The notes beneath the pieces were generated by a model. That model made no database searches and was not told the DNA's origin. It worked only from the letters and a program-made list of their open reading frames with translations. From positions 1 through 64,000 of the forward strand of contig JAEYRX010000022.1 of NCBI GenBank assembly GCA_023435225.1: 64,000 bases of DNA. The letters are read 5' to 3'. This document shows positions 34,514 through 43,942 of this stretch, one piece after another; the stretch's first letter is position 1; each line of letters begins with the position of its first letter. Position numbers and translations under genes: made by a program. This stretch comes from Bacillota bacterium. Its GTDB lineage: Bacteria > Bacillota > UBA4882 > UBA8346.

Positions 34514-37500
34514 TTTAGATCCTCCTCCCATAATAAAATATGGGATGCTACACTTCTATCCACATTACGCATTGATGTTAAAGTCTCAATTGCATTATCA
34601 TTCATACCGGATGCAAACGGCTTAATCAGCCGTCGTTGATTAGGCCCCGGTCTTGCAAACATAAAACGCTCACCAAAATAAAATGAGTCTGCAGGAACAC
34701 TTTCCATCATATGTGACCAATCATCCCAAAAAGATTTGATTTCCGATAGTAGTTCATCCGATTCGTTAGTCAGCTGTATTTCCATATTACTCCGTATCGA
34801 CTGTAACCGATTAATTAAGTAAGTCTCAATTTCTTTGATATAGTCCGCATTTTTATCAAAATATTGTGCATCGGCATCGTCAGAAAGACGATGTATATGT
34901 CGTAATAGACCGATAATAACTGCATGAACAGCTCGCTCTCTTGCCGGTTTAGAAAATGGAGTTACACTTGTAGGTTCAACATATCGATAGAAAGATTCAT
35001 GATAAGGATAAAACTGTTCATAATGGGAACGATCACGACTTTTTGTTGCATCATATAATGTACAGACTAAACCTGGATTTGTTCGTCCGATTCGACTTGA
35101 TGCTTGAATATATTCGCTTGTCAATTTCGGTTGACCTACAACGAGCATCAAATTCAGTCGTGCTACATCAACACCGACAGAAATCATATTGGTTGCCAAT
35201 AATACGTTGGAAGCATATATCTTTTTATTGACATTCTCCTTGGAATATACAATACGTTCTAATTTTTCCAATGTTTCATTCAATCTAGTAGTTGAAACAC
35301 GGCTGGTTAATTCATCTGCGGCAGCAATATACCTAATTATTTTTTCAGTAGCAATGCGTCGGACAAGCCTTTTCATGAAATCTTTTATATCGTCATCAAC
35401 CAATCCAGAACATTTTCCCAAATCACGCAGACTGTTAAAATATGCCGTCAAAGTCCAATATTGATCTTTAACCTCATAGTCAAATTGAAGCATAGAAACA
35501 TATTGTAATAATGTTGCAATAGAAATGACTTGCATCATGGCTTTCGTCTTTCCGAACGGCATAACTCCCAAATATAACCTTCCCGGTTTTTCATTAGGAT
35601 CGGCATCTTTAGCAAAAAATGAATCCGACGCATCAAGTCCGGGGGCAGGAAATTGACGTACCGGGCGATTATATAAATTAAAACACTGATCCTTGGCTCT
35701 TCGAATTGTAGCAGTGGAAGCAATAATTTTCGGTCGAATACCTTTTGCGCAACACAATGCATCAATTGCCGTTTCATATAAACCTACCATGGAACCAAGC
35801 GGCCCAGATATCAAATGAAGTTCATCTTGGATAATTAGTTCAGGGGTTCTATTTTTTGAATTTGAAGCAAAGAAATGTCCAACCTCTTCCTTCCAAGCGA
35901 TCATTGCAAATTTATCAACAGTTCCGAATAGAAGAGTCGGTGGGTTTGCATATAATTCTTCATCGACTACTTGAATCGGTAATGAACCATCAAATGTACA
36001 ACCTTCTTGTGGACATCTCAAATAAAAATGGCGGTTGTCTCTCATTATATAGCCCCAATCTCCAATCAAACGTCGACCCGATTCGTCCAAATCTTTCACA
36101 AACTTTGTACCGCACCATGGACATTTTAGCACTTGAAACTTATTATATTTATTTTTATAATCCTTTAATGAATTTACATCAGCCGTATTTAGTTTATCAA
36201 AATATTCACGTGCCCCTTTTTTTTGATGTTCATTTCCGCAATTTTTATTCGGTGTATGATCTCCGCCGATCCATAACCCGATTGTTATCTCTTCTTTACC
36301 AAGGTTATAACGGGGATATTTTGAACGTCTTAAATTACAATCTAATCTTATATACTCACATGCACAAATTAATGTACTGGCTCGAGAAAATTGTTGCGAT
36401 GCAAGTAAGCGTAATGTATATCGCATAATTACGGTAGTCCCGCCGCTTTCCGGTAAATATTTCAAACGACGATAAAAGATCGAAAATGCAGTGAGTCCTA
36501 GATATGCTTCCGTTTTTCCACCACCTGTAGGAAACCAAATTAAATCGACCAAATCACGTTCTTTATGTTCCGAATTTGAAAGTGAATTAAGATTTATCAA
36601 GAGAAATGCCATTTGAAATGGACGCCAGATACATTTACTAAGTTGATTATCCTCTTGCCTATAATTGAGATTAAGTAATTTATTTTGAACATTTTTATCG
36701 CCCGGGTATACATCAACCTTATAATCATCTTGCATACGTCGATGAATAATTTGCATGAACATCGCTCGATTGGTCAATTGAAAAGCATTGTAAACGTCCT
36801 CATCACTTTCAAGCAATTCCAACCCATTTTTCATCCGGTTTAAAACTTCAAAACATTGTTTAATATGATCCTCGGCAGCAGTTCTATATTTATCATTTAA
36901 TTGTTTTGCCTTTCCGCAAATATCGTTTATCCATTCTTCATATGTATTTATCAGTTGATTTATCGCATCCAATTTCACTTGCTTATCAGTATCGTCAAGG
37001 TCGGATAAAAATTTCATAGAAAGGCTTTTTTTATCTACCTTTCCATTTTTAAAAGCATATTCAAAATCCATTTGAGGTACTATAGAAACGGGTAATATAT
37101 CGGTAGATATTTCTCCCAAACCTATTTCATTAATACTCCATTTCACGGACGTACCATGTCCTGAGGCATATTGTTGTTTATTCATATAAAGCAAAGCTAA
37201 AGATTGTTCTTCCTTATCCTCTTCAGATATTATTCGATTGGCATACGAGACAAAGTGAAAATGGGGGTTCATTACGGTATTAATGGTGATAGACGGCTGG
37301 AATATCGAGTTGGTACCTAAATAATCCCCCTCATTATTATTCATAAGCATAACCGTAATAGAAATTAGACCATGTTCAGTATAATTCTTCACAGCAACAA
37401 GTTTGGCAAAATCAACGCCATCAAGTCCAATTTCTTCGAAAGAAGTGGATTCAGTAAAATTTATTTCGACAATCGCCTCATGGGGTATTCGCTTAAATCC

Positions 37501-38163
37501 TTTTGAACCGCTTTGACTTGCCAGCTTATATATTCCATCAATAAATCCTCGGTCAGGAACTTTATCCGTATTATCTATTAAACGCGCATCTTTTCTAGTA
37601 AAAGGGCAGTTTAATTTTAAAAAGCCATCCTCAAGTTTAATATACATACCGGCGCTACTATTAGAAATATCATCGGCTGTCATTGTCCCCCCATATGGAA
37701 TAAGACAGTCTTTCCACTCATTCTTCCGATACGTAGCAAATGAAATATTTAGCTTTATATAATTTACATCCTTATCAACAAAAAAGGTCATACCCATAGA
37801 TGACGGTCGATACTGAGTTGATAAAGCAACCGCTTCATCCATCGTATCATCTTGTAGGTCATCGGCGATATTGCCTTCATATCGATCATCGTTTGATAAC
37901 AATGTATTGTTCTCATCTTGTTCATCATCAACTTCATCATTATCTTCGCTTTCGCTTGAAGTTGATACTTCATCATTATCGGCGGCCATAATATTCTTTT
38001 GCGGATATAATACGCCAACGGAATAACGGACTTCCGGATAATCGGTAATTATTTCATGTTCGCGATCCGGTAAAGAGTTCTCTGATCCGGGACCGAGCAA
38101 TTCATCTTTAAGTTTAGATACTATAAAATCTCGGGCAATATTAAATTCTTGAATATTAACCAT
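34510..38163 (-). CDS. drmA: DrmA, DISARM helicase
   Basis: The 1217-residue protein is a superfamily 2-type helicase: Walker A PTGGGKTEAY (546-553), the DEAH-box variant DELH (780-783), STATI (816-820), and C-terminal motifs TNMISVGVDV (991-1000) and QASSRIGR (1020-1027). Two Cys pairs (CPWC at 681-684, CPQEGC at 717-722) suggest a zinc ribbon. The N-terminus contains LLGPGSE and the YPEVRYSVGVLYP segment I associate with DrmA, followed by an acidic low-complexity stretch (about 61-112). DrmA-DrmB together form the DNA-sensing core of DISARM. GAGGAGAGAG precedes the ATG. Confidence 0.88.
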   Translation of the reverse strand: MVNIQEFNIARDFIVSKLKDELLGPGSENSLPDREHEIITDYPEVRYSVGVLYPQKNIMAADNDEVSTSSESEDNDEVDDEQDENNTLLSNDDRYEGNIADDLQDDTMDEAVALSTQYRPSSMGMTFFVDKDVNYIKLNISFATYRKNEWKDCLIPYGGTMTADDISNSSAGMYIKLEDGFLKLNCPFTRKDARLIDNTDKVPDRGFIDGIYKLASQSGSKGFKRIPHEAIVEINFTESTSFEEIGLDGVDFAKLVAVKNYTEHGLISITVMLMNNNEGDYLGTNSIFQPSITINTVMNPHFHFVSYANRIISEEDKEEQSLALLYMNKQQYASGHGTSVKWSINEIGLGEISTDILPVSIVPQMDFEYAFKNGKVDKKSLSMKFLSDLDDTDKQVKLDAINQLINTYEEWINDICGKAKQLNDKYRTAAEDHIKQCFEVLNRMKNGLELLESDEDVYNAFQLTNRAMFMQIIHRRMQDDYKVDVYPGDKNVQNKLLNLNYRQEDNQLSKCIWRPFQMAFLLINLNSLSNSEHKERDLVDLIWFPTGGGKTEAYLGLTAFSIFYRRLKYLPESGGTTVIMRYTLRLLASQQFSRASTLICACEYIRLDCNLRRSKYPRYNLGKEEITIGLWIGGDHTPNKNCGNEHQKKGAREYFDKLNTADVNSLKDYKNKYNKFQVLKCPWCGTKFVKDLDESGRRLIGDWGYIMRDNRHFYLRCPQEGCTFDGSLPIQVVDEELYANPPTLLFGTVDKFAMIAWKEEVGHFFASNSKNRTPELIIQDELHLISGPLGSMVGLYETAIDALCCAKGIRPKIIASTATIRRAKDQCFNLYNRPVRQFPAPGLDASDSFFAKDADPNEKPGRLYLGVMPFGKTKAMMQVISIATLLQYVSMLQFDYEVKDQYWTLTAYFNSLRDLGKCSGLVDDDIKDFMKRLVRRIATEKIIRYIAAADELTSRVSTTRLNETLEKLERIVYSKENVNKKIYASNVLLATNMISVGVDVARLNLMLVVGQPKLTSEYIQASSRIGRTNPGLVCTLYDATKSRDRSHYEQFYPYHESFYRYVEPTSVTPFSKPARERAVHAVIIGLLRHIHRLSDDADAQYFDKNADYIKEIETYLINRLQSIRSNMEIQLTNESDELLSEIKSFWDDWSHMMESVPADSFYFGERFMFARPGPNQRRLIKPFASGMNDNAIETLTSMRNVDRSVASHILLWEEDLK

Positions 38164-38183
38164 AAAATCTCTCTCCTCATAAT

Positions 38184-40781
38184 TTATAATTTGTGAGGCC
38201 TATTAGCAATTGAAGCCGGAATCTCCTGATCAACAGTTCTAATAGATTCAATGCGCAAACCTCGCGCATACTGTTTGGCATCGCCAATAACGGATGTCAT
38301 AAATTGATCTTGCTGTTTAGCTTTAATCCCAGCGAAAGATTTAATAATTTGATTTTCAATATAATGAAGAATGCGAATTCTCATCGAACGAACTTCATTA
38401 CAAGCCTTACAATAAGTACTCGAAAGTTTCTCCATTTCATTATCTTCAGTTATTAATGCAATTGCAATGTAGGAATCTTCATCTCGAGGGCCAATAATGC
38501 GACTATCTTCATTCAACCAACTTCTTATTGTTACCTGGTGTTTCGGGCGGCCGAGATCTTCTAGTTTTCGAGCAATATCAACATAACTCATATTGTTTTT
38601 TCTCATATATTCTTGTAATATAGTTTTCCAACGTCGAGACATTCGATAAAATTCTTGAAATCTTTGTTCAGTAGAAGGTATCAGTTTATCCATAATTGTA
38701 TCCACAAAGTCAGTGATATCATTTTTAACGGCAAATATCAATAAATCGCCTTCAGATAAGTTGTCAACTTCACCGTCTTTAATTTTTCCGTCTTTTTCAT
38801 CAAATACATACGGTGAATAATGTTCAGTAAACAAACCCCATTCATCATTTTCAAATATTATTAAGCGAACCGCTTTTAGCATTATTGTAGCTTGATTCCC
38901 TGATCCTCCGGCAGACAAAGTTAATACATCAGGTGTCATTTCGGTTATTCGGTTCTCCAATTCTATAACAGATTCCATTTCGTCCTGTATAGAAAGAGTA
39001 CCCTCATTAATTAAAGTATCTTTTTCGTAAGAGAGAATGCTGCGAGCCTCATATTCGTCGAAAATTTTAATATATTCGCTTTTAAACCAATAAAATCGTC
39101 CTTCTTCCGAAGGGTAACCTAGAATAATTGTTAAAGGGGCACTGTTACTTTTTAAAGGATTAAATTTTTTGCCTTCAAAAACGCCGCTTACAATGATTTT
39201 ATCAAAAATAGCATCATTATTAAATTTTCCTGAAGAATAGACATTTACCGATTGATTCAATTTATTTTCTATATATTTCTTAACCGTTGATACATAGGAT
39301 TCTTTTGGAACGACTATTGCGCAATCATTAATATTCATTTTTTTAGAATTATCAAATAGCAAAGAAAGAAGTTTATCATATTTCGGGTTTTTTTCATATA
39401 AAGCATAATGCATATCGGTTAATGTCGAAATAACTAAAGCTATTGCATCTTTTAATTCAGTTTCCATTATTTGAGAATCATATATTTCACTAAGAATTAT
39501 TAATTCATCCGACGGCAATCTAGCGGAAATACTGCCGCTCTTTATTAACTCCTCATAATAAATCATGGGGAAGCAAGATTGTTCATACAGTTTCAATAAG
39601 CCGTAAGCGGATATTATGAATTTTTTAATATCGGAGTCATCATTAGAAAAATTACATATTTGTTTTAGCGACTTTCGGCACTTATTGGGTAAATCGGAAT
39701 CAAATGATGGAACTACTTTATTAAATCTCGTCTCCCGATCTATTTCATGGTCAATTAGTTTTTTAAGTAAAATTTCTTGAGGGTTTTTTATAGAAGGTCT
39801 ATTATATAGATCATCAAGCATTGATAAAAGAGCTTGTTTTGACCAATACACTAAAGAAAGCGGGGTATCATTATTCATCTGGAATTCCGGCAAAACACCG
39901 TATGATGTCCCGGCTAATAGTATTGCACTATGAACACTCCGACGTCGCATAATATCTTCTAATTCTTGAGGGCTAGAGGAAATAATATCAATGCCGTTAA
40001 TAATTACACTACGAATTCTTCTATCCCGGTCATTGAATATAATTTCTCGTGCTATCGAGATTCGACTTGTAAACATAACTACTGGGCTCGTATGAACTGA
40101 ATTCCCAAAAAAATCATTCCTTGATTTTAAATCCATAGTTGGAAACCATGCTGAAGGAAATAATTCACTAAATAAGAATTGCTGCCCGTTGTGTGAAAAA
40201 GTAATATTATTAGCAATTTTTTGTGACTCTTCTTTGTTACATACAGCTAAAATTGAAAACGGTTGCGTTTTTGCAGTAAACGCATTCTCAGATCCAATCC
40301 ACTCTTCTAGAAAATTTTCAGCTTCGCGAACATTTTTTCGAATTCCCTTAGATCCTAATGTCGGAGCATCTCCCTCGTATAGTTTTATTCTATGTATACT
40401 GGATAAAGGATTACTCGTCTTTACTCCGTTATCCTCTAAAACAGTAAAATTTTTCAAATTATGGTTTATACCAATAAACTTACAACGAGTTCTTCCATCA
40501 AGAATAATAGGATCACCTTCAATAAACTGCTCTGCATAATCTTCGATTTTAAAATTATATGTGATATATCCCGCCATTAGCGCATATAAGATTGCCTGAT
40601 TGAATAGTTGGTTAGTTCCCGGATGCAAAAAAATAGTAGTTCCGGTTCGCTCTTCATTACCTAATATATTAACCATTATATTCCCATTAAGCTGCATAAA
40701 CCTATTATCGATAAGAGGATAACCGTTAATAAGACATAATCGGTTTTTGAGCATCTCAATCAAGTCTGCCGCAGTTTTCAA
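38184..40781 (-). CDS. drmE: DrmE-like protein, class 2 DISARM
   Basis: The protein is about 865 residues and lacks clear P-loop or nuclease motifs. Its place (first gene, 20 bases before drmA) and size are those of DrmE, the gene that defines class 2 DISARM. Visible are a fairly hydrophobic N-terminal domain (LFNQAILYALMAGYI), a middle part with VIINGIDIISSS, and a C-terminal helical region containing a helix-turn-helix-like MSYVDIARKLEDLGRPKHQ. The start is uncertain. TTG at 40781 has GAGAGGAAG before it; TTG at 40799 and an ATG at residue 16 of the longer frame are alternatives. The name rests on context as much as on sequence. Confidence 0.65.
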   Translation of the reverse strand: MKTAADLIEMLKNRLCLINGYPLIDNRFMQLNGNIMVNILGNEERTGTTIFLHPGTNQLFNQAILYALMAGYITYNFKIEDYAEQFIEGDPIILDGRTRCKFIGINHNLKNFTVLEDNGVKTSNPLSSIHRIKLYEGDAPTLGSKGIRKNVREAENFLEEWIGSENAFTAKTQPFSILAVCNKEESQKIANNITFSHNGQQFLFSELFPSAWFPTMDLKSRNDFFGNSVHTSPVVMFTSRISIAREIIFNDRDRRIRSVIINGIDIISSSPQELEDIMRRRSVHSAILLAGTSYGVLPEFQMNNDTPLSLVYWSKQALLSMLDDLYNRPSIKNPQEILLKKLIDHEIDRETRFNKVVPSFDSDLPNKCRKSLKQICNFSNDDSDIKKFIISAYGLLKLYEQSCFPMIYYEELIKSGSISARLPSDELIILSEIYDSQIMETELKDAIALVISTLTDMHYALYEKNPKYDKLLSLLFDNSKKMNINDCAIVVPKESYVSTVKKYIENKLNQSVNVYSSGKFNNDAIFDKIIVSGVFEGKKFNPLKSNSAPLTIILGYPSEEGRFYWFKSEYIKIFDEYEARSILSYEKDTLINEGTLSIQDEMESVIELENRITEMTPDVLTLSAGGSGNQATIMLKAVRLIIFENDEWGLFTEHYSPYVFDEKDGKIKDGEVDNLSEGDLLIFAVKNDITDFVDTIMDKLIPSTEQRFQEFYRMSRRWKTILQEYMRKNNMSYVDIARKLEDLGRPKHQVTIRSWLNEDSRIIGPRDEDSYIAIALITEDNEMEKLSSTYCKACNEVRSMRIRILHYIENQIIKSFAGIKAKQQDQFMTSVIGDAKQYARGLRIESIRTVDQEIPASIANRPHKL

Positions 40782-40799
40782 TATTCTTCTTCCTCTCAA

Positions 40800-41169
40800 A
40801 TAATTTCAATTTAAGAATGTGTTTCTAACTCAATTTATGTTCCGTCTCCCTTTCCAAACAATACATAAAATCCCACCATTTCCATTATCGGTTACCATCC
40901 CAAAAAACTTAGTTCCAAAAAAAACCGTAAGTCAAAGGTCCAAAACCGAAAAACCCCGACCAAGAACCCAACTTCCATAGTCTGGATAACTAAACTCCAA
41001 ACTATCTTTTAATATCACAAAAGACACTCAAAAGTCAAAGGTCCAAAATTAAAAAGTCATAATCCAAAACCCACCCCAGAGCCCAGACCCCGAATTTCGA
41101 AAACCAAAAATAAATCTCCGAGACTAAATTTCAATCTTGGAGATATAATAGTTCGTTTCTAAGATTCCA
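40800..41169. other. G-poor spacer at the island edge
   Basis: This stretch has very few G on the plus strand and contains TCAAAGGTCCAAAA twice, about 100 bases apart (near 40935 and 41037). AATCTCCGAGACT and AATCTTGGAGAT near 41115-41145 can form a hairpin. It probably also holds the promoter of the drm operon, but no clear -35/-10 pair was recognised. No gene is visible. Confidence 0.45.
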
Positions 41170-41442
41170 AACTCTTATTTTCCTATCCCGAACCCCAACA
41201 TCACAGTTCCTAACTCCGACTTCCGAGTTCCAAACTCCAACTCCGAAGTTCCGAACTCCAATTTTCCTGTCCCGAACTCCAACACCGCAGTTTTTAACTC
41301 CGGCTTCCAAGTTCCAAACTCCAACTCCGGAGTTCCGAACCCCAATTTTCCTGTCCCGAACCCCAACACCCCAGTTCCTAACTCCGACTTCCGAGTTCCA
41401 AACTCCAACTCTGAAGTTCCGAACCCCAATTTCCCTATCCAA
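41170..41442. repeat. 21-bp-period array with 84-bp higher-order pattern, 13 units
   Basis: AACTCC or AACCCC starts a unit at 41170, 41191, 41212, 41233, 41254, 41275, 41296, 41317, 41338, 41359, 41380, 41401 and 41422, exactly 21 bases each. Units fall into four types in fixed order, D-ABCD-ABCD-ABCD, so each unit is most like the one 84 bases away. Type C holds the palindrome AACTCCGGAGTT. Minus-strand frames across it encode a 7-residue repeat (VGVRNxx, or FGTSELE in another frame) but lack a ribosome site, so I treat them as by-products. Confidence 0.92.
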
Positions 41443-41585
41443 AGTTTATTCGTGTCCATTTGTGTTCATTAGCGATTCCTAAATCCTTTTTACTAAAGCG
41501 AATGCGCATGAGTACCGGAAACTCGAGATAAATCCTATATCCCCCAACAGTTTATTTTAGCGAAGCTGAATTATTCCAATCCGTG
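41443..41585. other. spacer with CGTGTNNATT repeats
   Basis: ATTCGTGTCCATTTGTGTTCATT near 41449-41472 (shown in part: TTCGTGTCCATTTGTG) and CCGTGTAAAT from 41581 are further short-period repeats. TTAGCGAAGCT near 41553 matches the sequence beside the left island repeat. No gene. Confidence 0.45.
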
Positions 41586-41609
41586 TAAATCCGTGTTAAT
41601 CCCGTCTAA
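41586..41609 (-). repeat. right copy of 24-bp island-flanking inverted repeat
   Basis: Exact reverse complement of 22752-22775. It lies just after the end of the NodJ-like permease gene, so it marks the right border of the accessory island. Confidence 0.85.
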
Positions 41610-41641
41610 ATAGTTTTTTTAATCTTAACCCTAATTCCCAA

Positions 41642-42433
41642 TCACTGAATCAACCTACTCCTAAACCCCCTAATCGCCAACAAACCAAACACCCCAATAA
41701 ACACCGCCACATACAGCAGATCTAGCAACAAACCCGTTCCCATCGTTCCAGGTATACAAAGAGCCCTAACCAACCTCACCAAATGGGTCAATGGAATAAC
41801 TTCGGCAATCCCTCTTAAAACCGGCGCCAGGTTTTCCAAAGGAAAAACTACTCCCGAAAAGAAAAACATCGGCGAGATCAACCCGGTGAAATAGAAGTTG
41901 AAATGATTGATATTATTAACCTTTGAGGTTATGAATATCGCTAAAGACCCAAAGACCAGCCCGGTCAAAAAACCGACAAAAGGAGTTAGTAAGCTTAAGG
42001 GATACCGGATAATCCCGGCTATCCAGGTAATCGATAATACAGCCAGCGAGAAGAAGAATCCCTTGGTCGCCACAAATAGAATCTCGCCGATAATTAAGTT
42101 ACTCGCCGAAAGCGGCGCTCCCAGCATCCCGTCATAAATATAGTCGAACTCCAACCGGATAAAGGTCCCGTAGGTACACTCAAACGAAGCCGAAAACATG
42201 GCGCTGGTCACAATCAATCCGCTGGCTAAAAATAAAACATAATTAACATTCCCCATATTCTGAATATAAGCTCCAAGGCCCAAGCCCAAGCTGACCAGAA
42301 AGATCAGCGGCTCAACAAAAGGCGGAAAAGCATTGCTGAAAAAGTTCGAACAATAAACCCGGATATGCCGGAACCAGACGCTATATAACCTCTGCCGTAA
42401 TGACGGCGCTTGATATTCGTTACTGTAACTCAT
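41642..42433 (-). CDS. ABC-2 type permease, NodJ-like
   Basis: The 263-residue protein has about six membrane helices. It matches the NodJ/ABC-2 pattern, with RHIRVYCSNFFSNAFPPFVEP (in part) at the N-terminus and ISPMFFFSGVVFPLENLAPVL in the middle. Such permeases export polysaccharides, lipids or drugs. The ATG overlaps the ATPase gene by 14 bases and has GGGGAG upstream, so the two form one operon. The substrate is unknown. Nothing nearby suggests nodulation factors; the name describes only the family. Confidence 0.85.
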   Translation of the reverse strand: MSYSNEYQAPSLRQRLYSVWFRHIRVYCSNFFSNAFPPFVEPLIFLVSLGLGLGAYIQNMGNVNYVLFLASGLIVTSAMFSASFECTYGTFIRLEFDYIYDGMLGAPLSASNLIIGEILFVATKGFFFSLAVLSITWIAGIIRYPLSLLTPFVGFLTGLVFGSLAIFITSKVNNINHFNFYFTGLISPMFFFSGVVFPLENLAPVLRGIAEVIPLTHLVRLVRALCIPGTMGTGLLLDLLYVAVFIGVFGLLAIRGFRSRLIQ

Positions 42434-43355
42434 TTAAACATCTCCCCGTGACTTTTAGAAATAAATCTTCCAGATTGGCATGCCTGATAAAGTACTCTGT
42501 AACTTGGCCGGTCTCACCGTACTTAGCTAAGGACTCCGAATTATTGCTGTAAGCATAAAAGATATTATTAAAAAACTCATACCGGATGCCGTTCCGGTCG
42601 AAATAACCGGTCTCAAATCCTGTCTCCGGAGAAACTCCCTGAATCTCCATTACAAACTGTTCCAGGTTTTGTTTCAGTAATTCCCTAGGACTCCCCTCGA
42701 CCATCTTCTTCCCTTCATCCATAATGATTATCCGGTCACAGATCTGAAAAGCTTCCTCCATATAATGGGTAGTCAGCAGGATGGTAACCCCGGTCTCTTT
42801 CAACTCGCGGAGCTTGTTCCAGATCAGATGCCGAACCTGCGGATCAAGCCCGGTAGTAGGCTCGTCCAAGATTAGAAGCCGCGGCTTATTGAGCAGGGCC
42901 CTGGCAATGGTCAACCTCCGCTGCATCCCCCCGGAAAGGTCCCGGATCTTGGCTTTGACTTTATCCCGTAACTCCATAAAAGAAAGTAATTCGTCAATTC
43001 GTTCTTTGGCTGTCCGGGTATTCATCCCGTAAAATTTGGAATAAATAAGCAAATTATCCCGGACATTCAACTCCGTATCCAGATTGTCCTGTTGCGGCAC
43101 AATTCCAGCTAATGCTTTGATGGCCAATGCTTCCTTCGGAGCTTCATACCCAAAAACCCGAATTATCATATCCGGGTCCTGATCAGGTTCGTTCTTGCCG
43201 TAAATCGTTTTCATAGTAGTGGTTTTCCCGGCCCCGTTCGGACCCAGCAAGCCGAAGCACTCCGCTTTTTGAACCTCAAAATCCAACCGATCCACCGCTT
43301 TTAAATCTCCAAAGGTTTTATTGAGGTTTTTAATGGTAATAACCGTATCACTCAT
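42420..43355 (-). CDS. ABC transporter ATPase, NodI/DrrA-like
   Basis: A 311-residue ATPase with Walker A GPNGAGKTTTMK, signature LSGGMQRR, Walker B LLILDEPTTGLDP and the switch His in LTTHYMEEA. The C-terminal extension of about 80 residues is usual for exporters of the NodI/DrrA class. AAGGAG precedes the ATG. It is encoded with the NodJ-like permease and no other transporter part, so the pair is probably a complete exporter. Confidence 0.92.
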   Translation of the reverse strand: MSDTVITIKNLNKTFGDLKAVDRLDFEVQKAECFGLLGPNGAGKTTTMKTIYGKNEPDQDPDMIIRVFGYEAPKEALAIKALAGIVPQQDNLDTELNVRDNLLIYSKFYGMNTRTAKERIDELLSFMELRDKVKAKIRDLSGGMQRRLTIARALLNKPRLLILDEPTTGLDPQVRHLIWNKLRELKETGVTILLTTHYMEEAFQICDRIIIMDEGKKMVEGSPRELLKQNLEQFVMEIQGVSPETGFETGYFDRNGIRYEFFNNIFYAYSNNSESLAKYGETGQVTEYFIRHANLEDLFLKVTGRCLNELQ

Positions 43356-43942
43356 CCTATGCTCCTTAACAGAAATCTTTATATATATGTTGCAGTAAGC
43401 TTTTTAATCCAAAAAATTTATTGCAATATATAAACAAAATATCTTTCCATTTTTCGCCACATCCGTCTGAATTCCTTTAGTTTCCTTATGAAAATATCCG
43501 TTATACAGTTCTGTTTTAAGTAGTTTTTAGCAGGATTTTTCTTAATTTTAAAGAAAACAAATCTATGAGTTTTTTCACTTGAGGGATTTTCATAATTGAA
43601 AAATTTAACATTTTGATACAATATATTGATAGTAGTCGTCCACGCCAGCTTCCGCTGTATACCTGAAATTATAAAACACGGCTGGGTGAACGACAAGCGT
43701 CGATAGCATTTTCTAAGTTCTGGGTTTATTACAATATGGTCGTTTAAATCAATACTATAAGAGCTTTTATTAAAATTGATTTAAATGACAAGCATCGGAG
43801 CATTTGCGCTTTTATTCAAAAATTCAATTACGGTAATTATGAAACTCCCTTAATTAGTTATATCCATTCTTACCGCTAATATCTTTATTATCCTGATTTA
43901 ATAATTTGGAATCCAAGCTAAAAATATAAAAAGGACCATCAA
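43356..43942. other. 587-base divergent spacer with inverted and direct repeats
   Basis: It separates the exporter (minus) from the E2-like gene (plus). GTCGTTTAAATCAAT near 43738 and ATTGATTTAAATGAC near 43775 form a 15-bp arm pair with one mismatch. ACAAGCGTCGATAGCATTT near 43693 is repeated as ACAAGCATCGGAGCATTTG near 43788. TATATATGTTGCAGTAA near 43382 can pair with TTATTGCAATATATA near 43419. The repeats may be remains of small insertions. No gene is seen. Confidence 0.45.

Noticed and set aside
35856..36428. 190-codon plus-strand frame inside drmA
   Set aside because: It is antisense to the helicase core, which carries clear motifs on the minus strand.
41131..41459. Two overlapping frames encoding VGVRN-like repeats
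   Set aside because: Same reason: open frames follow from the 21-bp repeat; no start signal is seen.
22400..41600. Prophage or integrative element with integrase
   Set aside because: No integrase, recombinase, transposase, phage structural gene or tRNA attachment site was seen in the island.
41642..43355. Membership of the exporter pair in the defence island
   Set aside because: The pair lies outside the 24-bp inverted repeat and is an ordinary NodIJ-like exporter, so I treat it as chromosomal background.
43418..43696. Frame ending MERYFVYILQ, like the start of a GIY-YIG nuclease
   Set aside because: It stops right after this short match, and the site lies in a partly palindromic AT-rich sequence. 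Chance resemblance is more likely.
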